A DNA stretch of 64,000 nucleotides, from contig NZ_CP103834.1 in NCBI RefSeq assembly GCF_029774175.1, positions 2,039,001 through 2,103,000 on the forward strand, read 5' to 3'. The notes beneath the pieces are model-generated. The model was not told the origin of the DNA. It did not search any database and saw nothing but the letters and a program-made list of their open reading frames with translations. Each line of letters opens with the position of its first letter. Within the stretch, counting starts at the first letter, position 1. This document shows positions 15,144 to 24,607 of the stretch, piece after piece. Source of the stretch: Actinobacillus genomosp. 1 (GTDB lineage Bacteria > Pseudomonadota > Gammaproteobacteria > Enterobacterales > Pasteurellaceae). The translations under genes were made by a program, and so were the position numbers.

Positions 15144-16670
15144 ATGTCTTTAGCCATTGTTTATAGCCGTGCATCGATTGGTGTAGAAGCACCGTTGGTA
15201 ACGATTGAAGTGCATTTGAGTAACGGGAAACCGGGGCTAACCATTGTCGGCTTACCGGAAACCACGGTAAAAGAGGCGGGCGATCGGGTGCGTAGCGCAT
15301 TAATGAATGCCAATTTTATGTATCCTCCACAACGGATCACGATTAACCTTGCACCGGCGGACCTACCTAAAGAGGGTGGGCGTTTTGATCTGCCGATCGC
15401 AATTGGGATCTTAGCTGCCTCAGGGCAGATGGATTCGGATCGCTTAAAACAGTTTGAGTTTTTAGGGGAGCTGGCTTTAACCGGTGCGTTACGAGGGGTT
15501 CATGGTGTGATTCCGGCGGTAATTTCCGCCGAAAAAGCCAAACGACAGATGATTATTGCCCGCCCGAATGTGAATGAAGCGTCGTTAGTGTCGAATGCCG
15601 AAACCTATTTTGCCAGTTCCTTATTGCAGGTGGTCAATTTTATGAATAAGCGGGATAGCTTGCCGATTGCTCAGCAGATTCCGCAAAAAACACAAGAAAT
15701 TCAACCGCTTGTAAAACGTGATTTAACCGATATTATCGGGCAACAACACGCTAAACGAGCGTTGATGATTGCGGCTGCCGGACAACATAATTTACTTTTC
15801 CTTGGTCCTCCCGGTACCGGCAAAACGATGCTCGCCAGCCGTTTGGCGGATTTGTTACCGGCAATGAGTGATGACGAAGCGATTGAAACTGCTTCGGTCA
15901 CTAGCTTAGTACAAAATGAATTGAATTTTCATAACTGGAAAGAACGCCCGTTTCGAGCACCACATCACAGTGCATCTATGGTGGCATTAGTCGGTGGCGG
16001 TTCCATTCCTAAACCTGGTGAAATCAGTTTGGCGCACAATGGCGTGCTTTTCTTAGATGAATTGCCTGAGTTTGAACGTAAAGTGTTAGACGCATTACGT
16101 CAGCCGTTGGAAGCCGGAGAGATTATTATTTCCAGAGCCAATGCTAAGGTGCAATTTCCTGCCAGTTTTCAATTAATTGCGGCAATGAATCCTAGTCCAA
16201 CAGGACATTATCAAGGCACGCACAATCGTACTTCTCCGCAACAAGTGATGCGTTATTTAAATCGTTTATCCGGCCCGTTTTTAGACCGTTTTGACTTATC
16301 AATTGAAGTCCCTTTATTACCAAAAGGCGCATTACAAAGTAGCGATAACCGAGGTGAAACCACCGAGCAAGTACGCAAGCGGGTACTTTCGGCAAGAGAA
16401 TTACAAATGGCGAGAGCCGGTAAAATTAATGCTAAATTAACCACCAAAGAAATCGAACATGATTGTCGCCTTGCAGAAAAAGATGCGCTATTTCTAGAAA
16501 ATGCACTAACAAAATTAGGACTTTCGGTGCGTGCTTATCATCGGATTTTAAAAGTTTCCCGCACAATTGCCGATCTGGCTAACGAACCGCATATTCAACA
16601 AATCCATCTTGCCGAAGCATTAGGCTATCGGGCGATGGATCGGCTTTTGCAGAGGTTGCAGAACGATTAA
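15144..16670 (+). CDS. comM: ComM (YifB), AAA+ branch-migration helicase for natural transformation
   Basis: 508 residues. It has an N-terminal ChlI-like domain (residues 1-125, MSLAIVYSRASIGVEAPLVTIEVHL), Walker A GPPGTGKTM near 218, Walker B VLFLDELPEF near 300 and the C-terminal Mg-chelatase domain with MNPSPTGHYQG and VRAYHRILKVSRTIADL. ComM proteins extend the recombination joint of incoming DNA during transformation. The gene stands alone. Its promoter region has a CRP-S-like element, matching its membership of the competence regulon in H. influenzae, and its Shine-Dalgarno sequence lies in a strong hairpin. Two USS-like cores lie within or near the gene. Confidence 0.95.
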   Translation: MSLAIVYSRASIGVEAPLVTIEVHLSNGKPGLTIVGLPETTVKEAGDRVRSALMNANFMYPPQRITINLAPADLPKEGGRFDLPIAIGILAASGQMDSDRLKQFEFLGELALTGALRGVHGVIPAVISAEKAKRQMIIARPNVNEASLVSNAETYFASSLLQVVNFMNKRDSLPIAQQIPQKTQEIQPLVKRDLTDIIGQQHAKRALMIAAAGQHNLLFLGPPGTGKTMLASRLADLLPAMSDDEAIETASVTSLVQNELNFHNWKERPFRAPHHSASMVALVGGGSIPKPGEISLAHNGVLFLDELPEFERKVLDALRQPLEAGEIIISRANAKVQFPASFQLIAAMNPSPTGHYQGTHNRTSPQQVMRYLNRLSGPFLDRFDLSIEVPLLPKGALQSSDNRGETTEQVRKRVLSARELQMARAGKINAKLTTKEIEHDCRLAEKDALFLENALTKLGLSVRAYHRILKVSRTIADLANEPHIQQIHLAEALGYRAMDRLLQRLQND

Positions 16671-16794
16671 ATTGTAAACTTTAGAGCTTTATATTTTGTT
16701 TAATGATATTATATTTACTTATATTTATTATTTTTAGTTTTTATTGTAAATTAAAGTGTTTATTTATTGTGTTTTAAGTATAAGGAATTTTTTA

Positions 16795-17883
16795 ATGAAT
16801 ATTGCAACAAAATTAATAGCCGGTTTAGTCGCAGGTTTAGTGCTTACCGCATGTAGTGGCGGCGGCTCATCGGATTCATCGCCTAAACCAAATTCGGAAT
16901 CTACGCCTAAGGTTGATATGTCCGCACCAAAAGCGGAGCAGCCAAAAAAAGAGGAAGCCCCGCAAGCGGATAGCCAGAAAGAGAAAGAACCTAAAAGTAT
17001 GGCTCCACTGATGGGAAGCCCAAAAGTAGAGAAACAGAAAGACAATAACCTACAAGAGAAAAGTCCAAAGGCAGACGAACCGCAAGTAATAGATCCAAAA
17101 TTAGGTGCTCCACAAAAAGATGATCAGAAGTTAGAAGAACCTAAGAATAAAAGTAATGCGGAAATTCTTAAGGAATTAGGGGTTAAGGATATTAAAACAG
17201 GGATTATTACTCGCCCAGATGTAATACTAAATTTAACATTGGATGAACAAGAAAATATTCAGATTAGATTAAGTGAAAGTGATATAGTCCGTAATGATTT
17301 AAAAATTACAAATACAATTCCAAATCAAGACATCAGAACCTTAAAAGATTCTACAGGTAGATTATTAGGTTACTATGGATATATGCAGCTAAATCAGGTA
17401 AGAGAAGGTGAACGTTATGGTATTAATAATGTAGATCTTGTAGGACATTATTTGTTATCTATGGATGAATCAACAAAAACGATACCGGATAAATCTATGA
17501 AATATATAGGTAATATGTTGTATAGCTATAATGTAGATAGCCAAAATTTAGTAGCAGATGTTCAGGCATCATATAGTCATACAGATAAAAAATTATCGAT
17601 GGATATATTTGGAAAAGATGGAGAACATTGGAGATTAGCAGATACATCTAGAACAAATGTTAAATTGCCACTAAATCAGTTACATAATACTGCTGTATCA
17701 GAGAATGGAGATATAAGTGGTCGTTTATATTTAGAAGATAGTAGCTCATCAAAATTTGTACCTGACGCAAATTTCTCTGGCAGTCTTTTTGGTAAAAATG
17801 GAGAAGTGTTAGCTGGAAATGCTATTAGCGATAAATGGCAAGGCGTAATCGGTGCTACTGCAACAAAAGAAGATAAAAAATAA
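16795..17883 (+). CDS. Surface lipoprotein with transferrin-binding-protein-like beta-barrel
   Basis: 362 residues. Lipobox LTAC puts the lipidated Cys at residue 20, followed by SGGGSSDSS. Residues 25-120 are a low-complexity Pro/Lys/Glu tract with about nine PK dipeptides. The C-terminal two thirds contain strands and the ending typical of TbpB/Slam-dependent barrels: LSMDIFGKDGEHWRL, DISGRLYLED and a final NFSGSLFGKNGEVLAGNAIS...GVIGATATK. Such lipoproteins are often exported to the cell surface by Slam and bind host proteins. Ligand unknown; no slam gene is adjacent. The start at 16795 is set by AAGGAA and the signal peptide. Codon use from 17150 onward is AT-richer than in the neighbours. 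Confidence 0.8.
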   Translation: MNIATKLIAGLVAGLVLTACSGGGSSDSSPKPNSESTPKVDMSAPKAEQPKKEEAPQADSQKEKEPKSMAPLMGSPKVEKQKDNNLQEKSPKADEPQVIDPKLGAPQKDDQKLEEPKNKSNAEILKELGVKDIKTGIITRPDVILNLTLDEQENIQIRLSESDIVRNDLKITNTIPNQDIRTLKDSTGRLLGYYGYMQLNQVREGERYGINNVDLVGHYLLSMDESTKTIPDKSMKYIGNMLYSYNVDSQNLVADVQASYSHTDKKLSMDIFGKDGEHWRLADTSRTNVKLPLNQLHNTAVSENGDISGRLYLEDSSSSKFVPDANFSGSLFGKNGEVLAGNAISDKWQGVIGATATKEDKK

Positions 17884-17903
17884 ATTCGTTTCTAACTAAT
17901 CTG

Positions 17904-17930
17904 AAAGCTATCCTTTGGGATAGCTTTTTT
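17904..17930 (+). terminator. Terminator between the lipoprotein gene and menH
   Basis: AAAGCTATCC and GGATAGCTTT form a perfect 10-bp stem with a TTTG loop, followed by TTT. Confidence 0.8.
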
Positions 17931-18693
17931 ACTTTTTAATCAGTACTAATAGCGCATCGGTAAAAGATTCCGGGTTTTCATAATGCGCGTTATGTCCGGC
18001 ATTAGGGATAAGCTGATGATTGAGTTTATTGTCGGAGGCGATTTTTCTAAATTTCTGATCATCTTCACCGATAAAAAAGGTGATATTCGACTTAGTTTCA
18101 GAGAGCGATGGTAAGAAATAGTTTTGTTTTGCAAGACTAGTCGCTTCAAGCATAGCCGCAACGGCTGATCTGTTATTGTTTTGGCGTTTTTCGATTAAAT
18201 TTAACCGCTTGTGTTGGCCTAAATTAGTAAAAACGGCTTGTTGATACCAATCATTTAATACTTTCACTATCGGTTCGTTACGGAAACGTTCCGCCCATTG
18301 ATGGTCGTTTTGCCAACGAGCTTGGCGTTCTGCATCCGTTGCTAAGCCGATGTTCGTTCCTTCAAGAATCGTGTGTTTTAGCTGAGGATTATTGGTGTTG
18401 AGTGTATAGTCCAACGCTAAACGCCCACCTAACGAATAGCCGACCAAATAAAAAGGCTGATTGCCGATATATTGTAAAATGGTTTGATGAATGAGTTCTC
18501 TGGCATGAGTAAAGCCGTGGCAGGCAATATGTTCGCTTGCGCCATGTAAGGGGAGATCAATGGTAAGCGGTCGAATTTGCGGAAAATTTTGCAAGCGGTC
18601 TAACACCGCCTGCCAATCTTGTTGCGAACCGAGTAAACCGTGCAGAAACACCACTGGTGTACCCGTTTCACTGTGCCATGTTGCGTGGAGCAT
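17929..18693 (-). CDS. menH: MenH, SHCHC synthase of menaquinone biosynthesis
   Basis: 254 residues, alpha/beta hydrolase fold. It removes pyruvate from the MenD product SEPHCHC to give SHCHC in the cytosol. Motifs are oxyanion region VVFLHGLLGSQQDW near 14-27, nucleophile elbow YLVGYSLGGRLALDY near 80-95, acid in FFIGEDDQKF and the catalytic His in NAGHNAHYENPE near the end. It overlaps menD by one base (TAATG), so the two are translationally coupled. The pairing menD-menH supports this specific identity over a generic hydrolase. Menaquinone serves anaerobic respiration, which fits the S/N-oxide reductase in this window. Confidence 0.92.
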   Translation of the reverse strand: MLHATWHSETGTPVVFLHGLLGSQQDWQAVLDRLQNFPQIRPLTIDLPLHGASEHIACHGFTHARELIHQTILQYIGNQPFYLVGYSLGGRLALDYTLNTNNPQLKHTILEGTNIGLATDAERQARWQNDHQWAERFRNEPIVKVLNDWYQQAVFTNLGQHKRLNLIEKRQNNNRSAVAAMLEATSLAKQNYFLPSLSETKSNITFFIGEDDQKFRKIASDNKLNHQLIPNAGHNAHYENPESFTDALLVLIKK

Positions 18694-20399
18694 TAGGCGA
18701 TTTCCGCTTGCGAGATTTGTTTGATTAACGATTTATAAAGGTTGCTACCGTCTTGATCATTTACTTTGATTTCAACGATGGTCACCCCTTTACGTCCGTA
18801 AGCGAGTTTTAGTTTGGCTTTAAGATCCGCCCATGTAAACGGACGGATATATTCAATGCCGAACATGGTTGCAATCGGAGCAAATTCGTAGTTGTGTGAT
18901 AAACGGTAGAATTGTTCTTTCGCTTGCGCTTCCACCGGTAACATATCGAAAATCGCACCGCCGCTATTATTAATTACAAATAAAATACACGGGTGGCTAA
19001 TTTTATTCAGTAATGAAACCGAATTAAGATCATGTAAAGCGGAAATATCACCGATAACGCCAACTGTCGGCTGACCTCTACCTTTTGCCACACCCGCCAT
19101 CGTTGCGATTAAACCGTCAATGCCGCTGGCACCACGGTTGGTATAAACCGGATAACCTTCCGGTAATTTACATAACGCATCGACTAAGCGTACAAATAAG
19201 CTGTTACCGATAAATAAATTACCGCTGGTCGCCAACACTTCTTCAATATGATGCGCTAATGAAGCTTCATTTAGACTGCCGCCTACTTGCTGTTCGATAA
19301 AACCGGCACAGAATTGTGACAGTGCAAGCGGCTCTAATAGCCACGGTTTTTGACGAAGCGGCGGATGCACGCGTAAGAAATGGTGCGCTTTCGCCACAAA
19401 ACGGGTTTGATGATGTGCAAACGGATTCAGATAATCTTTATATTCGTCCACTTGCCAAAATTCGCCTTTAAAGGCTTCAAGGAATTTATTCACTCTTTTA
19501 CTGACGATTTGGCCGCCGAACTGAATCACGATATCCGCTTGTAACAAACGCTGATGAACCGTGTTGTTAGACAGCCAAATATCCGCATACGGCAAATTGG
19601 CATCGACGCAAGATTGCACGTCGGTGATTAAACACCAGCCGAGAGTTTCCGCCCAGGCTTTGATGCCGATACCTTGTTCGACCGGTAATTTACCGACTAC
19701 GATTACGCCGCGTTTGGTACGCCAATAATCCCAATTCTCGTGCATCGACACTTCGCTTTGAATCGTTTGGCTGTTAATCCATTTGGTTTGTGAATTGATT
19801 AACCAACTTTGAACCGGTTTTAACCATGGATGAGTCGCGATTGCATTTTCATCCGCTTCATATAACGGTTCGGCAAAAGGGGCATTGATATGAACTACAC
19901 CGCCTTGTTGGCTTTGCGTGACGCACGCTTGTTCAATCGTTGCGACTAACCAGCTTGCGGTATAATGTTCCGACGGTTTCGGTAAGTTAATACTCGTAAT
20001 CGGATAATCGGCAAAAATACCTTGTTGGGGAATCGCTTGATTTGCGCCGCAACCGATTAATTCCGGCGGGCGATCGGCGGAAAGTACGATTAATTTATGA
20101 TGTGTCAGACTGGCTTCGATAACTGCAGGGTAAAGGTTTGCCACAGCCGTACCTGAGGTCACGATAATCGCGACCGGATCATTGGTCGCTTTGGCAATAC
20201 CGAGAGCAAAAAAGCCCAGTCCGCGTTCATCGAAGTGACTATGGCATTGAGCCTGTTGATCTTGTTGTAATTGTAGGGCTTCGAGAGTTAAAGGTGTTGA
20301 ACGTGAACCCGGTGCGATACAGAAATGTTTCACGCCGTAACGTAATAAGGCGTTTACGATCACTTTTGCCCAAGTGCGGTTAAAGGTGCTGACTGTCAT
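18693..20399 (-). CDS. menD: MenD, SEPHCHC synthase
   Basis: 568 residues. The ThDP enzyme condenses 2-oxoglutarate with isochorismate in menaquinone synthesis. It has the N-terminal FCIAPGSRSTPLTLEALQL, TSGTAVANLYPAVIEAS, SADRPPELIGCGANQAI, and the C-terminal ThDP/Mg site GDISALHDLNSV...VINNSGGAIFDMLP. Length matches E. coli MenD (556). The start at 20399 follows AGGGAAGAG and begins MTVSTFNRTWAK; a longer reading has no family support. Downstream menH overlaps by one base. Other men genes are not in the window. Confidence 0.96.
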   Translation of the reverse strand: MTVSTFNRTWAKVIVNALLRYGVKHFCIAPGSRSTPLTLEALQLQQDQQAQCHSHFDERGLGFFALGIAKATNDPVAIIVTSGTAVANLYPAVIEASLTHHKLIVLSADRPPELIGCGANQAIPQQGIFADYPITSINLPKPSEHYTASWLVATIEQACVTQSQQGGVVHINAPFAEPLYEADENAIATHPWLKPVQSWLINSQTKWINSQTIQSEVSMHENWDYWRTKRGVIVVGKLPVEQGIGIKAWAETLGWCLITDVQSCVDANLPYADIWLSNNTVHQRLLQADIVIQFGGQIVSKRVNKFLEAFKGEFWQVDEYKDYLNPFAHHQTRFVAKAHHFLRVHPPLRQKPWLLEPLALSQFCAGFIEQQVGGSLNEASLAHHIEEVLATSGNLFIGNSLFVRLVDALCKLPEGYPVYTNRGASGIDGLIATMAGVAKGRGQPTVGVIGDISALHDLNSVSLLNKISHPCILFVINNSGGAIFDMLPVEAQAKEQFYRLSHNYEFAPIATMFGIEYIRPFTWADLKAKLKLAYGRKGVTIVEIKVNDQDGSNLYKSLIKQISQAEIA

Positions 20400-20549
20400 A
20401 TCTCTTCCCTGTTTCTCTATAACTGGTTTAATTTTCACTAAATGGCAAGATTGTAGCAAAATCTGGCAAAAATGGGTGGAAAATTACCGCTTGTTATTCA
20501 TTTTATTTCGCTTTTTATCAAATCGTTTTTTGCAGATTTACAAAATTAA

Positions 20550-20565
20550 TGAGAAGTACTTCACA
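20550..20565 (+). promoter_or_regulatory. CRP site of the nan/nag operon
   Basis: TGAGA, 6 nt, TCACA: nine of ten positions match the CRP consensus TGTGA-N6-TCACA. Its centre lies about 60 bp upstream of the start point predicted from the -10 box at 20605, the class I distance. Known biology: the H. influenzae sialic acid operon is controlled by CRP and SiaR. Confidence 0.7.
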
Positions 20566-20582
20566 GATTTTGAACTTTATGA

Positions 20583-20610
20583 ATGAAAATTACTCCGTTA
20601 AAGCTATAAT
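20583..20610 (+). promoter_or_regulatory. Promoter of the nan/nag operon
   Basis: ATGAAA, 16 nt, TATAAT. An inverted repeat ACTCCGT (20592-20598) / ACGGAGT (around 20637-20643) brackets the start point and is a candidate operator for an RpiR-type regulator such as SiaR. Confidence 0.6.
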
Positions 20611-20651
20611 AAATGGCGTATTTATTCATAAGTTTTACGGAGTTTGGAGAA

Positions 20652-21245
20652 ATGTTATCAGATGCGGATATTTTCCAACGTTATCAAACTAAGCGTATTG
20701 AGTTTGAACGGGATACTGAAATTAGTTTAATCGGACATTCTCTGTTTGATATGTGGAGTGATTGGCAAACGAATCTCGAGTTTAAAGGACAAACGGTTGC
20801 TAATTTAGCTATTTCCGGTGTGAGTACCCGCCAATATTTAGATGTTATAGCGAAACCGCAACATATTAAAAAGTTGGGACAATCCGTTTTCTTTTTCCTC
20901 GGCGTAAACGATATTGTTAAAGAAGCCGATTATTCTCCCGCCCAAGTAATGGCGTGGTTATTGCAAATTATTCAGCAAATTCAACCGCTTGCAATGCCAA
21001 ATACCCGCTATTTTTTACTTGAAGCCACACCTGTTCGTCATATTAGTACGGTAACCAATGTTCAAATTCAGCAGCTTAATGCTTATTTAGCGGAACATTG
21101 TCCGACTTATCTTACCTTTATTCGGACATTTGATGCTTTTACTGATCATGAAGGTAATTTAAACGCTGATTTCACCACGGATGGGTTACATTTTAATTTA
21201 CAAGGTTATGCTGTTTTGCGTCAGTTATTAGAAAGCTATGTATAA
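20652..21245 (+). CDS. SGNH/GDSL-family hydrolase heading the sialic acid operon
   Basis: 197 residues, no signal peptide, so probably cytosolic. SGNH blocks are visible: the nucleophile Ser in LIGHSLFDMWSDW (block I), Gly in ANLAISGVSTR (II), Asn in FLGVNDIVKEA (III), and Asp/His in TTDGLHFNLQGYAVL (V). The start at 20652 follows TTTGGAGAA; the longer reading begins inside the promoter spacer. It is the first gene after the CRP-controlled promoter and is followed 37 bp later by nanE. From context it could de-O-acetylate sialic acids or related sugars before catabolism, but this is inference; other esterase roles are possible. Confidence 0.75.
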   Translation: MLSDADIFQRYQTKRIEFERDTEISLIGHSLFDMWSDWQTNLEFKGQTVANLAISGVSTRQYLDVIAKPQHIKKLGQSVFFFLGVNDIVKEADYSPAQVMAWLLQIIQQIQPLAMPNTRYFLLEATPVRHISTVTNVQIQQLNAYLAEHCPTYLTFIRTFDAFTDHEGNLNADFTTDGLHFNLQGYAVLRQLLESYV

Positions 21246-21282
21246 GCTTTATTTGAAAGCATAACGAACTCAAGGAGTTTAT

Positions 21283-21972
21283 ATGTCAAAGTTATCTCAT
21301 ACGGAAGTATTGAATACGATTCGAAACGGTTTAATCGCTTCGTGTCAGCCGGTTGATGACGGCCCGATGGACAAACCGGAGATCGTGGCGGCGATGGCGC
21401 AAGCCTCGCTTATCGGCGGTGCGGCAGGATTACGTATTGAAGGGGTCGATAATTTAAAAGCGACTCGTCCGACGGTGAAAGCGCCGATTATTGCGATTGT
21501 AAAACGTGATTTACCGGATAGTCCGGTACGTATTACCCCGTTTTTACAAGATATTGATGATCTGGCTACAGCCGGTGCCGATATTATTGCGGTGGACGGT
21601 ACGGATCGTGTTCGACCGGTTACGATTGAAGCGGCGTTAAAACGTATTCACGAGCAAGGCTGTTTGGCCATGGCGGACTGCTCGACTTTGGCAGAGGGGT
21701 TATATTGTCAGCAACTCGGTTTCGATATTGTCGGTAGTACGATGTCGGGTTATACCGGTGGGGAAGTACCGAATGAACCGGATTATCAGTTAGTTAAAGA
21801 TTTAAAAGCGGCGGGTTGTTTTGTGATGGCGGAAGGGCGTTATAACTCACCGCAACTGGCAAAAACCGCAATTGAAATCGGTGCGGATTGCGTCACGGTC
21901 GGTTCGGCATTAACGCGTTTGGAGCATATTGTCGGCTGGTTTGCTGATGAGATAAAAACTGCGAAAGTTTAA
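21283..21972 (+). CDS. nanE: NanE, N-acetylmannosamine-6-phosphate 2-epimerase
   Basis: 229 residues, a TIM-barrel enzyme converting ManNAc-6-P to GlcNAc-6-P in sialic acid breakdown. Family segments are [15 protein letters not shown] at residues 12-26, GAAGLRIEG near 47-55, [14 protein letters not shown] near 98-112, [13 protein letters not shown] near 148-160 and [33 protein letters not shown] at the C-terminus. AAGGAG precedes the ATG. It is followed by nanK after 9 bp; NanK makes its substrate. Confidence 0.95.
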   Translation: MSKLSHTEVLNTIRNGLIASCQPVDDGPMDKPEIVAAMAQASLIGGAAGLRIEGVDNLKATRPTVKAPIIAIVKRDLPDSPVRITPFLQDIDDLATAGADIIAVDGTDRVRPVTIEAALKRIHEQGCLAMADCSTLAEGLYCQQLGFDIVGSTMSGYTGGEVPNEPDYQLVKDLKAAGCFVMAEGRYNSPQLAKTAIEIGADCVTVGSALTRLEHIVGWFADEIKTAKV

Positions 21973-21981
21973 GGGGAATGT

Positions 21982-22854
21982 ATGCGTTGTTTAGCATTAG
22001 ATATCGGCGGTACTAAGATTGCCTCGGCATTAGTCGAAAACGGAGTCATTTCCCAACGCCGACAAATCAGCACACCGCAACAAGATGCGGCGGAAGCGAT
22101 GCACCATACTTTAGCGGACATTTTGCAACACTACCAAGGGCAGTTTGATGCGGTGTCAGTGGCTTCAACCGGTATTATCAATAACGGTGTTTTAACCGCA
22201 TTAAACCCGAAAAATTTAGGTGGGTTAGCTTTTTTTCCATTGCAAGAAAGTATTGCACGTCATACCGATAAACCGATTTTCTTACTCAATGACGTGCAAG
22301 CGGCGGCTTGTGCCGAATATCAACATCAAGATAAACAAGCGGTCGAAAATTTTGTATTTATTACCGTTTCAACCGGCGTTGGCGGTGGCATTATCCAAAA
22401 CGGCAAATTGCTAACCCAACCAAATGGCGTAGCAGGGCATATTGGACATACTTTAGCGGATCCGAACGGACCAGTCTGTGGCTGTGGTCGCCGAGGTTGT
22501 GTGGAAGCGATTGCTTCCGGGCGAGCTATCGAAGCGGTTTCAAGCCAATGGACAGAACCTTGTACCCCGAAACAAGTATTTGAGCAATTCCGAGCGGGCA
22601 ACGTACAAGCGGTCGAATTAGTCGAAAAATCTGCAAAAGTGATCGCCAATTTAGTGGCGGATTTAACCATTGGTTTAGATACGCAAAAAGTGGTGATCGG
22701 CGGTAGTGTCGGCTTGGCAGAAGGTTATTTGCCGCTCGTGCAAAAATATTTAGCCGAAATGCCGCATTTCTATCATTGTGAATTGGAAGCGGCGAAATAT
22801 GGTGGTGATGCCGGTTTAATCGGTGCAGCGGCATGGGCGGAACAACATTTTTAA
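21982..22854 (+). CDS. nanK: NanK, N-acetylmannosamine kinase
   Basis: 290 residues, ROK family. It phosphorylates ManNAc released by NanA. It begins with the phosphate-binding MRCLALDIGGTKIASALV. It also shows the ROK core VSTGVGGGIIQNGKLL, GHIGHTL with the zinc-ligand His, and the zinc cluster CGCGRRGCVEAIASG near 160-174. AAGGGGAATG gives the ribosome binding site, 9 bp after nanE. nanA follows after 20 bp. Two USS cores lie within the gene (about 22336 and 22607), so the USS is tolerated in coding DNA. Confidence 0.95.
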   Translation: MRCLALDIGGTKIASALVENGVISQRRQISTPQQDAAEAMHHTLADILQHYQGQFDAVSVASTGIINNGVLTALNPKNLGGLAFFPLQESIARHTDKPIFLLNDVQAAACAEYQHQDKQAVENFVFITVSTGVGGGIIQNGKLLTQPNGVAGHIGHTLADPNGPVCGCGRRGCVEAIASGRAIEAVSSQWTEPCTPKQVFEQFRAGNVQAVELVEKSAKVIANLVADLTIGLDTQKVVIGGSVGLAEGYLPLVQKYLAEMPHFYHCELEAAKYGGDAGLIGAAAWAEQHF

Positions 22855-22874
22855 TTAAATTTAAGGAACATAAT

Positions 22875-23753
22875 ATGAAAAATTTAACCGGTATTTTTAG
22901 TGCGTTACTCGTAGCATTTAACGAAGACGGCTCAATTAATGAAAAAGGCTTGCGCCAAATTATTCGTCATAATATCGACAAAATGAAAGTGGACGGTTTA
23001 TATGTCGGCGGTTCAACCGGAGAAAACTTTATGCTTTCCACCGCAGAGAAAAAAGAAATTTTCCGTATCGCAAAAGACGAAGCGAAAGATCAAATTGCCC
23101 TGATTGCTCAAGTGGGTAGCGTGAATTTACAAGAGGCGGTTGAATTAGGTAAATATGCAACCGAATTAGGTTATGACTGTTTATCGGCGGTGACACCGTT
23201 CTATTACAAATTCAGCTTTGCCGAAATCAAACATTATTACGACACCATTATTGCCGAAACCGGCAACAATATGATCGTCTATTCGATTCCGTTCTTAACC
23301 GGTGTGAATATCGGTGTAGAGCAGTTCGGCGAATTGTATAAAAATCCGAAAATTTTAGGGGTGAAATTTACCGCCGGCGATTTCTATTTATTGGAACGCT
23401 TGAAAAAAGCCTATCCGAACCATTTAATTTGGGCGGGCTTTGATGAAATGATGTTACCTGCGGTGGCACTAGGCGTGGACGGTGCAATCGGTTCGACCTT
23501 CAACGTGAACGCACCGCGCGCTCGTCAAATTTTTGAATTGACCAAACAAGGTAAATTGGCGGAAGCGTTAGCGGTACAACACGTGACCAATGATTTGATT
23601 GAAGGCATTTTAGCGAACGGTTTATATCTCACCATTAAAGAATTACTTAAATTACAAGGTGTGGAAGCCGGTTATTGCCGTGAGCCGATGACCGCTAAAG
23701 CAACCGATAAACAACTTGAAGTGGCAAAAGCGCTTTATGCAAAATTTTTATAA
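22875..23753 (+). CDS. nanA: NanA, N-acetylneuraminate lyase
   Basis: 292 residues, class I aldolase of the DHDPS/NAL superfamily. It splits sialic acid into ManNAc and pyruvate in the cytosol. GGSTGENFML near 45-54 binds the substrate carboxylate, Tyr136 in YSIPF and the Schiff-base Lys164 in GVKFTAGDFYLLERL are present. The start at 22875 follows AAGGAACAT and gives MKNLTGIFSALLVAFNEDG, the family N-terminus. It lies in the middle of the operon. Sialic acid uptake genes are not in the window, so a TRAP or other transporter must be elsewhere. Confidence 0.96.
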   Translation: MKNLTGIFSALLVAFNEDGSINEKGLRQIIRHNIDKMKVDGLYVGGSTGENFMLSTAEKKEIFRIAKDEAKDQIALIAQVGSVNLQEAVELGKYATELGYDCLSAVTPFYYKFSFAEIKHYYDTIIAETGNNMIVYSIPFLTGVNIGVEQFGELYKNPKILGVKFTAGDFYLLERLKKAYPNHLIWAGFDEMMLPAVALGVDGAIGSTFNVNAPRARQIFELTKQGKLAEALAVQHVTNDLIEGILANGLYLTIKELLKLQGVEAGYCREPMTAKATDKQLEVAKALYAKFL

Positions 23754-23798
23754 AATTTGACCGCTTGTCATATATAACAACAATAATTAGGAAATATT

Positions 23799-24602
23799 AT
23801 GCGTCTTATCCCATTACAAACCAGCGAGCAAGTGAGCCGTTGGGCCGCTCGCCATATTGTTGAACGAATCAATCAATTTCAGCCGACTGCGGATCGTCCT
23901 TTTGTGTTAGGTTTACCGACCGGCGGTACACCGCTACAGACTTATAAGGAATTGATTCGTTTATATCAAGCCGGCGAAGTGAGCTTTCAGCACGTGGTTA
24001 CGTTTAATATGGACGAATATGTCGGCTTACCTAAGGAACATCCGCAAAGTTACCATACTTTTATGTACCGTAACTTCTTTGACCATATCGATATTCAACC
24101 GCAAAATATCAATATTTTGAACGGCAATACCGAGGATCATGATGCGGAATGTCGCCGCTATGAAGAGAAAATTCAGTCATACGGAAAGATCAATCTGTTT
24201 ATGGGCGGTGTCGGTGTGGACGGTCATATTGCGTTTAACGAACCGGCTTCCTCTTTAAGTTCACGTACTCGGATTAAAACGCTAACCGAAGATACCTTAA
24301 TTGCGAACTCTCGTTTTTTTGACAATGATGTTGCCAAAGTACCGAAATATGCCTTAACCATCGGTGTGGCGACCTTGTTAGATGCGGAAGAAGTGATGTT
24401 GCTGATCACAGGCCATAATAAAGCATTGGCATTACAGGCTTGTGTCGAAGGGGCGGTAAATCATATGTGGACGGTCACCGCATTACAAATGCACAAACGA
24501 GGAATTGTAGTGTGTGACGAACCTGCGACTCAAGAACTCAAAGTCAAAACCGTGAAATATTTCACCCAATTAGAAACACAAGCAATTCAAAGCGTGTTGT
24601 AA
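23799..24602 (+). CDS. nagB: NagB, glucosamine-6-phosphate deaminase
   Basis: 267 residues. It converts GlcN-6-P to fructose-6-P and ammonia, linking sialic acid and GlcNAc to glycolysis. Motifs are [16 protein letters not shown] near 39-54, [18 protein letters not shown] near 68-85, [18 protein letters not shown] near 135-152 with the catalytic His, and the C-terminal [18 protein letters not shown]. Length matches E. coli NagB (266). A single USS core (ACCGCTTGT) lies in the 45-bp spacer after nanA. A hairpin follows the stop codon, before nagA. Confidence 0.97.
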   Translation: MRLIPLQTSEQVSRWAARHIVERINQFQPTADRPFVLGLPTGGTPLQTYKELIRLYQAGEVSFQHVVTFNMDEYVGLPKEHPQSYHTFMYRNFFDHIDIQPQNINILNGNTEDHDAECRRYEEKIQSYGKINLFMGGVGVDGHIAFNEPASSLSSRTRIKTLTEDTLIANSRFFDNDVAKVPKYALTIGVATLLDAEEVMLLITGHNKALALQACVEGAVNHMWTVTALQMHKRGIVVCDEPATQELKVKTVKYFTQLETQAIQSVL

Positions 24603-24607
24603 GTTTT

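Noticed and set aside
16681..16794. AATGATATTATATT upstream of the surface lipoprotein, considered as a Fur box
   Set aside because: Right half does not match TCATT; the region is simply AT-rich. Iron control of this gene cannot be claimed.
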